Assembly: GCA_001600055.1 (NCBI GenBank)
Contig: BCIV01000007.1
Span: forward strand, 1-64,000
Reading direction: 5' to 3'
Source of the DNA: Filobasidium wieringae
Taxonomy: Eukaryota > Basidiomycota > Tremellomycetes > Filobasidiales > Filobasidiaceae
DNA length: 64,000 nt
Shown here: piece after piece, positions 48,557 to 59,941 of the stretch
Numbering within the stretch: position 1 is the first letter of the stretch
Layout: every line of letters begins with the position of its first letter
Made by a program: the position numbers and the translations under genes
Notes under the pieces: model-generated
What the model was told of the DNA's origin: nothing
The model's input: the letters and a program-made list of their open reading frames with translations, nothing else
Databases searched by the model: none

Positions 48557-51500
48557 ATGACGTCTCCGGCCCAAAATACCAACTTACGCCGGGTCGGAGG
48601 TCCACCTCGCAAAATCGCTTCACCGGCAAAACCTGCTCGAAATGGCAAGGCAGGAGGCTCTACCAGTCGAGTGGTTTCTGGAGCGTCTGCTGCAGGATCT
48701 GAAGTTGGAACCAAGAAGGTACCTGTTGCCAGCAGTGTGCCTACGTTAAGCAGGTCTTCCGATGTTGCACCAGCTGGTGCAGGCACTCGCAAGACCGTCA
48801 CGCTTCGTGCCAATCCAAGCATGATATCCCAACTTGAATTTCAAGAAGAAGAGGATGAGGATTGGGACGAGGTTGTTATGCCACATCCCTCACATTCCGT
48901 CACCGCTATCGACTTCGCTGCGTCCTCTCCTGCTCCTGTATCTGATTCGCGCCCAACGTCTCGAGCGCAAACGGTAACAGACGACGAGACAATGACGGAC
49001 CGCACAGCAAATACCACAGAAGTCGAGGACAACGCCGAAGAGGACGAGTTGGATCTACAAGCAGCTTACGGATATGATTTCCAGAAAGAAGTCGGGGCTC
49101 AGGCCGGTCCTAGCACAGCTGCTTCGGCTCAAGGCGGAATAGAGATCAGTTTGGGTGCTAGGGACGGGTTGACAGACGAGCAAAGGAAAGCTAGAGATGA
49201 GGCAGCGAACAGAAAGTTGGTGAAAGTTCCTGTTTGACACTGACTGGAGCTTATTTGGACCTCTTCTATCAGAAAACCTCTTACAGCTCGTGATCGAGCC
49301 TTGCGATTAGAGGCTCATAAAATGCATATCGTTTGCCTCTTGGCATCTGCAGGGATTCGCAATAAGTGGTGTTGTGATGATCTTCTCAAGGTATGTCTAC
49401 CGAGGGTTCTCATTCTGCACAGATTTCGCAGCTTACGCGTGGAAAATCCATAGTCTCGTTTGCTTTCTCTGACCCCACATCCCCTTCATGCGGCATTTCA
49501 CATACCCCCATCTCGAATACCAGACGCCATGCAACGTGCACGAATGTTCCAAACAGCCCTGCAGGACCTAGCTACCTGGTGGGCAAACGACTTCTTCGAC
49601 GTGTCTGATCCGACGATCGGGATCAGAACACGGAGTTGGGACGAGGTCATGGAGATTGTAGAGGGTCTACCTAGACTGGTCCAAAATGCGGCTTTGCAGA
49701 TTGTAGTGGATACGGAGGACGGAGACATTGCAACAGCAGCAAGTAAAGGCAAACTCCGAGCGAAGGAAAGCCTGGACGAGAAGGTCGTCGAGGATTTCAT
49801 TGCGGCGTTGGGCAAAGGAGGAGAACGATTGCGTACGGTCAACTCGATGATGAAGAAAGCTCTACAAGGAAATGGTGGACGAGATACCTCTGCTCAACTT
49901 TTTGTTGCTCTGTGCCGAAGTCTTGGTCTAGGTGCGCGATTGGTTGTTAGTATACAAGCAATACAATGGAAAGCGGACAAACAGCCTACCACCAAACCAC
50001 CGAAAAAGAAGACACCAAAACCACCTCCCGACCTGGTCGACGTAGCGCTTGCAAAACGGAAGAGGATGCCCGTGCGGAGACGCGGGAAAATGCCCGAGAA
50101 AACCGCCAGCGAAGAAGATGAGGAAGATGAGATGGAAGAAGTGGAAATACCTGGAATTAGCGCGGGAGGACCTAGCAGAGTGACTACACCTGCAAGCACC
50201 CCTGGCTCACGAAACAAATTCCCAAAAGGTAAAGGGAACCGCCTTCAGGAGCGTGCGGCCGGTACTGCTTCTGATCCAGAAAGCGTCCTGACTGACGCAT
50301 CCAGCAAAAGCGCCAAGCTAAACATCGGCAAGGATGGGGCTATGAATCCGCTCAAAAAGGAAAGAGCAGAATACTACAAGCTGGGGAAGTCGAAAGTAGG
50401 CCAGAAGCTAGGAGGCCCTTCCAAACCCAAAAGACGGAAGGACGAAGGTTAGAGCTATTGTCAGACCTTTGTTGACTTGACAAACAAACTTACATCACGC
50501 TATTCATAGACCTGTCGAAACAGCCGCCAGTATTCTGGGCCGAGGTGTACTCGCGCTCTGAGCAGAAATGGATCCCTGTTGATCCAGTACGTGGATTGAT
50601 TAAACGCAAGAAGGACTTTGAACCTTCAAGCGAGAGTGGTCCGATTCGGATGCTGTATGTTGTAGCTTTCGAAGAAGGTGAGGGATAAGCTAAGCGTGTA
50701 GGCGGAGCGATGTTGATGATCTTTGTTTCCGCACAGATGGATACGCTCGTGAAGTTACCGTCAGATATGCCCGAAACTTCGCTGCGAAAACCATGAAATT
50801 ACGAGTGCCTGTGAAGAAGGATCGTGAGGATTGGTGGGGAAGAGTAATGAAAATGCTGGAACGACCCTACCGATTAGTGAGTTGCGTTGCTGTCAGGGGC
50901 GTCTATTGAGCATGTCTGACGAATATACACTAGCAACGAGATGATCTGGAAGACGCAGAGCTAGAGATGAGTCAAGTCTCGGAAGGAATGCCTATGATGA
51001 TGGCAGGTTTCAAGGATCATCCAATGTTAGTCTTTCTAGCCAATCAGCCAAGCATGGTTGTGATGCTGACGTGACGACGACATTCAGCTATGTGCTGGAG
51101 AGACATCTAAAGAGAGAAGAGGTGATCATGCCCAAAAAAGAAATCGGTCGATTTAAAGGAGAACCAGTGTATCGCAGAGCAAACGTTGTCAGTTGTCGAA
51201 CGCCTGAAAACTGGATGAGGATTGGACGGCAAGTCAGGGCAGGTCAAGAGCCACTCAAATGGGTCAAGCAACGGGCGGTGACATTAGATAGACGAAGAGC
51301 GCAGGAATTGGCGAATCAAGAAGGAAAAGACCCGATACAGCAAGGTCTTTATGCTGAATGGCAGACTGAGGTCTTTCGACCGCCTCCTATCCAGGATGTA
51401 GGTTCACATTACGAGGATGGTCTCCGAGCCTTTGCTTACCGTTTCGACTGAACAGGGTAAAGTCCCGAAGAACGCGTTTGGAAACCTGGATTTGTATGTT

Positions 51501-52593
51501 CCAACCATGCTGCCTGAAGGAGCCGTGCATCTACCTTGTGAGTTTGTGGCAAGCCTGCAACTGAAACTCGACACTAAACCCAACGCGTTGGTAGACAAAG
51601 GAATAGCCAAAGTGGCGAAGCAACTTGGAATTGATTATGCTGAAGCATGTGTGCGTAGAGATCCAGTTCGCTCATTACGATACTATGACCTGACCTGTCA
51701 ATGCTCACAGACTGGATTCGAGTTCAAAAAACAACGAGCCATTCCGGTTTTAACAGGTATCGCTGTTGCTACAGAGTACGAAGATTTGGTCATGGAGGTC
51801 AGTACGAGTCGATCTCGGTCATAACGGGACAAGTATTAAATCTAGTCACGCATGTTTGTAGACTTACTGGAAGTCGACGGCAGCAGCCGAAGAAAGAGCA
51901 CTTAACAAGAAGCAACAACGAGCTCTCGAGAGATGGTTCAAGTTACTGAATGGGATGAAGATCAGGATGAGGGTCCAGGCTGAATATGGGGATTCGAGCA
52001 TAGGCCAGGTCAAGGTGAGTTGATCTTGAACCAGTGTCGAGTAAGACGCGTGAGCTGATGCCAAAACTCGTCAGACTGCTGCTCCGTCAACTAGTATAAC
52101 GCAATCTGCTAATGCTGTAACGCAGATTGAAGAGGGGAGCACAGAAACAGACAATTCTGTCAAGACACCTGTCAAGTTGAAGTTCAAGATCACGCCAAGA
52201 CCTGAGACTATCGAGACGTCGCCTACCAAGGTCGAGGAGGAGGAGAACAAGGATCAAGAGCAGGAGCAGATGGACGTGAGCGAAGGTGAAGATGAGGACG
52301 ATGAGATGCCAGAGCCAGACGATGCGGGACCGATCGAGATTGCAGAGTCGATCGACGATGGACCAGAGCTTCCTAATCCGATCGATCTTGAGGATTCGAG
52401 AGCGTCATCTCCGCCACCTACTGAATCAGGCGAACCAGGGAAGAGGACAAGTCGACGTGCAGCCGCTGCGAATGCCAAGAAGCGATTGAAGCAGGCCGAG
52501 TCTGGGTCTGATGCGGATGATGAGTATCGAGCTGGTCCATCGAGAGGAGTGAGAAAGTCCACGAGGTTGACCAGATCGAAAGGAAGAGGTTGA
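48557..52593 (+). CDS. RAD4: DNA damage recognition protein Rad4/XPC
   Basis: Ten exons (48557-49215, 49273-49390, 49454-50447, 50510-50677, 50737-50876, 50934-51025, 51088-51397, 51456-51797, 51862-52014, 52075-52593) give 1164 residues. Rad4/XPC binds helix-distorting lesions and opens the DNA for nucleotide excision repair. Visible are the transglutaminase-like fold (LRLEAHKMHIVCLLASAGI, QLFVALCRSLGLGARLVVS, FWAEVYSRSEQKWIPVDPVR) and the beta-hairpin domains: BHD1 from about 720 (HPIYVLERHLKREEVIMPK, RANVVSCRTPENWMRIGR), BHD2 (AVTLDRRRAQELANQEGK) and BHD3 from about 828 (GKVPKNAFGNLDLYVPTMLP). Long basic and acidic disordered stretches lie inside the first domain and at the C-terminus (KRTSRRAAAANAKKRLK). 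The first intron uses an uncommon GTTGGT donor, required by the frame. Confidence 0.93.
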
Positions 52594-53935
52594 AAGATGA
52601 AAGGAGGATCGTAACAACGTTAAGGTTGGCATAGGGAAGGGATTGACTTGTTTCAGATAAATGGCCACGTTGTACTCGGCGAACATTAGCGCGCGGTATT
52701 GGCTTTGTCGAGTTCTATTCGATTTCGATTCGATCCATTGCCGCGAAGATGGACGAAACAAGTGAAACAATAACGACAATAACATAGCAGCGCAGCACAG
52801 CACCTTTAGCAGGATGTGCAAGGCACATAGCACATAGCAATTATCATCAACATCTATCTGCCACTGCCGCAGCGAGAGAACTGCACGACCCTTCTTTTCT
52901 TTATACTCCCGGTTTGTGATTCGCGCGAAGATCAATGAAACACGCTCGTTTGCGCCGTTCGATGGTCGGTAGCGAGAACAGAAGATCAGACGAGTCGGTC
53001 GCGGCCAAAGGAAAGTGATTCGATGGAAAGAAACGATAAAGCGATACAGTGGTCTCTCTATGTTTGATAGATGAGAGTGCTGAGAGCACGCCACCGTCAC
53101 AAAGGATATGAGATGTCAGACTAGACACGTCGGATCAATTGAACCTCTTGCCTCTTGTTGCTCTTTGAGCCCAGCAAAATTTGCGATACCGGTTTGTCAG
53201 CTGAAAGAAATCGGTTTCTATGGTAGAAGATCTCGACACTCGAACATTCTGATGAAAGAAAGGTTGGTCATACGTTTCTGTCACCGTGGCCGCGATACGA
53301 AGGGCGATCTTCAGGATCAGCGAGTACCATGGGTCGATGTCAAGGGAGGGCGATGAGTAGCTATAAGAGTAGTGACTCGATACGAGGATCTACTCAATAC
53401 CGATGACTGTGCGATGCATCGGCGCTGATCCGGCGATATCGGGCCAAAGGGACCCCTGCTTGCACGAACAAAAGATGGAAGGCAGGCTGAAACAAATTAC
53501 TTTGATCACGCAAAAACTTTTCGTCATGTCTTGTATCGCGATATCATCGACCATCATTCTTTTTAGGAACACACCGAGAATATGGTCACCAGTCACCAGA
53601 TCCAGTGAATCACCCCAAATATTTCTGAATCATCCTCACCCAAGCTAGCACTGACTTTCCGACGACAACAGCAACGACAACCGGACAACGACCTAGCTCA
53701 AAGGAAGTCCAATCACTCTGCCCTGATCTCCGTCGACCAGCCACCGAATGATCACCTCCATTCTCTTTCCGACGGGCACACAGCGATGCCCGTAATAACC
53801 GACGACAGCACTGACGGTATGCTAACCCCAAACCTTGATGATCCCCGTTTCCTTCGAACCTCTGCGACGAACAAAAAGTACAAAGAGCTCTAGAGGATCG
53901 GGACCCCGCGCTCAGAGTGATATCACCATGGCGCG
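52594..53935. other. Spacer, possibly with 5' exons of the next gene
   Basis: 52594-53600 shows nothing I can support. At about 53640-53875 a plus-strand frame looks coding (QPPNDHLHSLSDGHTAMPV, then TPNLDDPRFLRTSATNKKYK) and could be an upstream exon of the following gene, but it has no clear splice connection. Confidence 0.35.
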
Positions 53936-55726
53936 ATGATCGATCTTGATCCTCATCGATTCTCGCTCATCTACGACATCTCACTCTCCGCTCGACACAC
54001 CTCGAAGGACGACATAGCGTGGGATAACGGCCAGGTCCCGGTGAAGGAGCAACACCCCGACACAGGATCGCCGGCAGCAGGTTTGCTTGCAGGCAGCCTT
54101 TCCAGTGAGTAGACATCCTTTTTGTCCTCCTTTTGATATTTCTTAAAGCTTCTAGCGTGCTTTGCAGTGGAGTAAATTGGAAAGTAGGTCAGGCGCTTCA
54201 AGATAGCTCATAGCTTAATGATCATATATACAGACAGTCGCCAATAACAATCAAGGTAGGTCCTGTTCAATCGTGTTTGCCACTATCAAGATTCAACCAA
54301 GCAAGATACTCATGACCAACCGAGTCCAGAAATCTTGCAAGATTACATCGGGATCAGCCGCAAGAAACTGAATTCCTCCCTTTCAAACCAAAACCTCATG
54401 TTAAGTCAACTCTTCGAATCGAACCTACCCTTCAACCAAGACTCTGAGCAGACCATTGATATCCACCGTGAGCTGTGGCATCGACCTCATACATCCACAT
54501 CAGCTCATCTCTCATCTTCCACAGTCCCGTCATACCCGGCATATCAGGGCTCGAAGCTGCCTTGGGTCGGCACTCGGGCCGAGCCCACAGTCCCTGTCCT
54601 AAGCTACACGTACGACTTTCCTGAAGATATCCCTATCGGCACTCCATCTTTGACCTACTCGACAAGCTTTCAAGACACCGAGTCCTTTCTCGCATCTCCA
54701 CCTCCCAACATTCACGATACCCTTTTCCAGCCAGACACACCCAAACATCCAATTATTCGGGAGGCGCAACATCTGCCGAACGATATCAACCACAGCGTCT
54801 TACCCGCTGAACGGGGACGTTATCGAGACATGTTCTCACCCAGGAACAGCCTAAGCTACTTGACATCACCTCAAGGAAAAGAATCCTGTCAGCAACGGAA
54901 CGAAGAGATCGTTCAGACTTACCTTGAGTTGGGACAAGATTTTGAGAGGATTGTCCGCCAATGGCCGAGAGAGTACACCGGGAAGTTCACCATCAGAGCA
55001 TCCTTTCAATTGGAATCACAATGGTAAGCAAGCCTACTCGAACATGTCAACGTTTCTATTTTGGCTCCGACTGATTCGATGATCGCACCCCATGAGAATC
55101 AGTGACGCCTGGGAAGAAAGGTTGCGAGAGACTATCGAGGAAACGAACGATTACTTCGTGAGTCCGTATCATCCCGTGACTCGATTGCCACTGACCGCTT
55201 TACCCCCCCAGCGAATGGAATCACTATATATCGAAACCCTGCATATGGCTTTGACCGGTAAGTGAGCTTCATCACGAGGATGCATCTCATGGAGAACTGA
55301 GGATTCCCACAGTCTGCGCAGATTGTCTTGCACGTAACATTCCTAAGGATTCGATCTATACGACGATACAGGAGTTGCGGACGGTATTGACGCCAGCCGT
55401 TATGTACGATGACGTGAGTCTCCGTACATTGGTCTAGCATGTCATCGTGCTCTAAACCATCTGTTCCATCGTCTCAGTGGTGTAGAGACGCTCCAGACCT
55501 GCAGCCAGAATGCGGGTTTGACAAGCCATCTCCTCAACACAGTCCGGACAACTTCGTCTTTGCCCACGATTCGACACGTTCACAACCTTCAGGCGGAAAT
55601 CGTGCTTCTCATCCAGCTTTGTCGGATTATCATCAACTTCATGATGAGGGTCCCATGATCTCACCGCGGACAGCTTGGTCGACTTCAGATGTGGACGAGG
55701 AATGCGTTTTTGACATGGATGACTGA
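53936..55726 (+). CDS. Unknown protein, seven exons
   Basis: Exons 53936-54104, 54238-54255, 54330-55023, 55103-55157, 55212-55257, 55313-55413 and 55478-55726 give 443 residues. I do not recognise the family. The middle is Ser/Thr/Pro-rich and likely disordered. From about residue 255 it looks folded: EEIVQTYLELGQDFERIVRQ, AWEERLRETIEETNDYF, a possible metal or disulfide pair in VCADCLARNIPKDSIYTTI, then ELRTVLTPAVMYDDWC. The C-terminus is acidic (DVDEECVFDMDD). The 3' splices keep one frame over six introns, which supports a real gene. The 5' end is uncertain: an ATG at 53786 in coding-like sequence is an alternative, and exon 2 (18 nt) rests only on frame and splice signals. Confidence 0.62.
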
Positions 55727-56177
55727 GAGATCGATCGCATGGGAGATACCGACTGATTCATAATCGCAGGCAATGAGCAGTTGTATGGTTTTACGATTTT
55801 GCAGCAAGAACGACTGAGTAGACGATCTGAAGGACTGATACGGTGTACCAAGTTAGAGCATGTATGCATGAAACGACCAAGAACAAGTCCCGTCATCCTT
55901 TTGTGTTTCAAGCATGGCTGAAGGCTCGCGATACAGAAGAAGCGCGGAAGGGAATGGGTGGACGATCGTTCAACCCGCGGATCCGGTAAGCGCAGCCGGA
56001 GACGTGTACAAGCTCAGGGCGTGGTGATGATATCGAGATGCGGACAACGGCTTGTTGACTGCTGAGCGTAATTGACGTGCACTACTTTCTTCCATCAACC
56101 TAGTCAACCTATCCGCCTTATTTTCCTGCCTCAAAACTACTGTATCAAAAAGCCACTGCTGGTTCGGAGTACCAAAA
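55727..56177. other. Spacer before SEC21
   Basis: 450 bp holding the 3' end of the unknown gene and the SEC21 promoter. No TATA box or other feature stands out. Confidence 0.4.
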
Positions 56178-59100
56178 ATGTCGTTCAAGAAGGACGAAGA
56201 GCTCGGCGGCATGGGCGAGTTTACTCTTCATACTAGACGCGATAATCGCACTGGAACCTAATATCCAACCATTTTCCTTTCCCTTACGGTTATTAGCGTT
56301 CTACCACGACAAAGCAACCATCATACAGGAAGCTAGGGTATTCAACGAGTCTCCCATCTCGCCTCGTCGATGTCGTTCGCTCTTGACACGGATCATCTTC
56401 CTTTTGTATGCTGGAGAGACGTTCAATACCCAGGAAGCAACTACCCTCTTCTTCGGTGTCACCAAGCTCTTCCAGCACAAAGACGTGAGTGTGTTCCCTC
56501 AAAGTAATTCTTTCCAGCGATTTTGATTCATCGTCCAATCCGTAGAGTGCCCTTCGTCAAATGGTCTATCTAGTCATCAAAGAGCTTAGTAGCATCGCCG
56601 AGGACGTTATCATGGTCACATCCTCTATCATGAAAGACATGCAGCCCAACTTGGAGGTAGTCTATAGGCCAAATGCTATCCGAGCTTTAGCTAGGATCAT
56701 TGATGTAAGCTGGAGCCTCAGGCAGGATATTGTCGGAATCAAGGCGCTAATCTATCGTTTAATAGACGCAATCTGTTCAATCAACAGAGCGATTCTTCAA
56801 GTCCGCCATTGTTGACCGCAATCCATCTATATCTTCGGCTGCTTTAGTGTCTGCATATCATCTACACCCGATTGCCAAGGATACCATTAAAAGATGGGCC
56901 AACGAGACGCAAGAGGCTGTCAACGCAAAAGCTGTCTCCTCAGGTGGAATGTTCGGCATGTCATCCAGCTACTTTGGAGGTGGAAGCAGTAGCTCAAGTC
57001 CATCCGGTCAGGGGCAAATCCAGAGCACTAGTTATATCATGCAATATCATGCCTTGGGTTTACTCTACCTAATTAGGGAGAAGGATCGAATGGCTATCAC
57101 CAAGATGGTACAACAATTTGGAGGAAGCGGGAAGGGTGGATCAAGTGGGGTCTTGAGGAATCCTATGGCGATCTGTATGCTGATCAAGTACGCTAGTCGA
57201 GTCATGGAGGATGATCCAAAGTAAGTTCCGGATGAGCGCTTTCATATCGCACGACTGATGCCAACTAAACCGACACTCGCCAGCGTTCACAAACAAATGT
57301 ATGACTTCCTCGATGGTCTTCTCCGACACAAATCAGATATGGTCAATATCGAAGCTGCCCGAGCTATCTGCGACATGAAGGGGGTCACCGCTCAAGAACT
57401 TTATAGGCCTGTAGCTGGTATGTCACTCTAAGACCAGGTCCAAGGCCTATGTCGGCTGACGTTCTTCCATCATTCAATAGTACTACAACTGTTCCTGTCC
57501 TCCCCGAAATCCGTTCTTAAATTCGCCGCCATCAAGACCTTGAACAAGCTTTCAATGGTCCAGCCCGCTGCCGTATCCGGATGCAACGTCGACATCGAGA
57601 ACATCATCACTGACTCCAACCGAAGTATCGCGACCTATGCCATAACGACGCTCTTGAAGGTCAGTTCGGCTTGGCCTTGTCGGGTATAATTGAGGCGTCC
57701 CACTAATGCGACTGAGCACTGGGAATAGACCGGAAATGAAGCTTCTGTCGACAGACTTATGAAACAGATTTCTGGCTTCATGAGCGAAATCACCGACGAG
57801 TTCAAGATCATCGTCGTTGATGCCATCCGTTCACTCTGTCTCAAATTCCCCGCCAAACAAGCTGTCATGCTCTCCTTCCTATCCGGGGTTCTCCGAGACG
57901 AAGGTGGCTACGATTTCAAACGAGCTGTGGTCGAAGCCATCTTTGATATGATCAAATTCATCTCAGACTGTAAAGAAGCAGGTCAGATGAATTTACACCT
58001 CCGGCATTCGAGAGATATACTGACATATTTCTTCTCTCATCCGACAGCTTTGGCTCATCTTTGTGAATTCATCGAAGATTGCGAGTTCACTAAGCTGTCC
58101 GTCCGCATCCTGCATCTTCTTGGACTGGAAGGTCCTAAGACGAAGCAACCGACCAAGTTCATCCGTTATATTTATAACCGAGTCGTTTTGGAAAATGCTG
58201 TAGTTCGAGCTGCGGCGGTTTCCAGTTTGGCGAAGTTCGGAGTCTGTGTAGGAGATCCCGCCGTAGCGAAGAGTGTCGATGTGTTGCTGCGTCGGTGGGT
58301 TCCATTTTTTCTTTGGTCTAAAATCGATCAATCAGACTCATCAAAGTTCCTAGATGTCTCGACGATGTTGATGACGAGGTTCGTGACCGAGCCGCGCTAT
58401 ATCTTCGCGTTCTCCACGAACAAAGCCTTGCTGAGACTTACGTTCGCGAAGGTTCGTCGAGTCTGAACCTTAGAGAAAGCATCATGTCTGAGACATTTTT
58501 TCTGTAGAGGGCACCTTCCCTTTGGCAGCATTGGAATCTCAGCTTGCCGCTTACGTCAATCACCCAGCCGAACAAGACGAAGCGTTCAACATCATGGCCA
58601 TCCCCAAAATCAGCCGGCAACAAGCGGCGGCTGAAGTTTCGCGTAAGCCATTAAGCGTTCGTGCGCTGTCCTATCTGCTGATTCTCGTTCTCACATAGGC
58701 CCAGCTCCTGTTGACTTCATCGCCCCTCCACCAAAAGCTCAGGAGGAGGCTACCAAACCTGCCAACGCTGCTGCTGTGCAATCACTCTACGGCGAACAAC
58801 TCAAGACGGTTCCCGAGTTCGAGAGCTATGGTCCCGTCCTTAAGAGCAGCTCGCGGCCTGCTGCATTGACGGAGAGCGAGACAGAGTATGTCGTTACCGC
58901 TGTCAAGCACATCTACAAGGAGCACGTGGTTTTCCAGGTGAGAGTTAAGCGCTTATTTGATAAAACTGTTGCGAATTATTGCTCATGTGGTTCTTCCGAC
59001 TAGTTCAATGTCACAAATACTCTGGCTGATTCCGTGCTGGAAGGCGTTTCAATGCTCATGGCTACTTCCGACGAGGGCTTAGCGGAAGATTTCATCATTC

Positions 59101-59840
59101 CTGCTGATTTGATCACTGTTGGCGAACCTAAGATAGTATATGTTTCCTTCACGCGAACACAACCAGAGGAGTTTGCGATGTCTAGCTTCGAATGCACTCT
59201 GAAGTTTATCAGTAAGGAGGTGGATCCATCGACAGGTACTCCAGAAGAAGAAGGATACGACGACGAATACCAGGTAGAACAGCTAGATCTAGGAGCAGGC
59301 GACGTAAGCAGTTTGAAGTATTACATTTACCTTTCGGTCGTTCAATTCTTTGATTCTTCACTTTAGTATATCACGCCTACCTACGCTACCTTCAACTCTG
59401 AGTGGGAAAGGCTGAAAGGTGGTGCTCAGGCCACCGAGACGTTTGCTCTTTCTTCATCGGAAAGTCTCAAGGGTAAGACAGCAATTTCGCTTTTGTTCTA
59501 CTGGAACGAATCCCATTTGCTAAGCCTATCATTCACTATGTAGCTGCTTGTGATTCCTTGATCGAGGGTGAGCCAAAGACGCGATTACACCGACCCATAC
59601 ATACATACTGATCTCGCCATTTCACACACAGAGCTGAACATGGAACCCTTAGGAGGATCCGAAGTCCCTACGTCTTCAACAGTACATACACTCAACCTCT
59701 CAGGACTCGTCGCAGGAGGCGGTGGAAAGGTCTTGGCTCGCTGCAGAATGACGTATCAATCTGATAGTGGAGTCACCCTGGAACTAGGAGTACGAGCAGA
59801 ACGACAGGCTGCATGCGATTTGGTAATGAGCGCAATCTAG
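56178..59840 (+). CDS. SEC21: Coatomer subunit gamma
   Basis: Fourteen exons (56178-56214, 56297-56484, 56546-56704, 56766-57220, 57284-57417, 57481-57659, 57729-58294, 58336-58451, 58508-58642, 58699-58937, 59004-59303, 59367-59472, 59544-59567, 59632-59840) give 948 residues, close to the usual ~900. Gamma-COP is part of the COPI coat that returns vesicles from Golgi to ER. Marks are [56 protein letters not shown], a helical solenoid through about residue 600 with [18 protein letters not shown], then the appendage domain ([35 protein letters not shown]). The alternative ending after 59840 is rejected since [10 protein letters not shown] matches the family C-terminus. Intron 1 has a GC donor (ATGG|gcgagt), needed to reach FYHDK in frame. 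Exon 13 is 24 nt. Confidence 0.93.
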
Positions 59841-59941
59841 ACGAACACCTCTTTCTCTTCTTTTGTATGAATGCAATTACATGTATGACATGTACGTCTC
59901 GAGCCTTCTACGTTTGATGATTTAGGTATACGGATCAGTCC

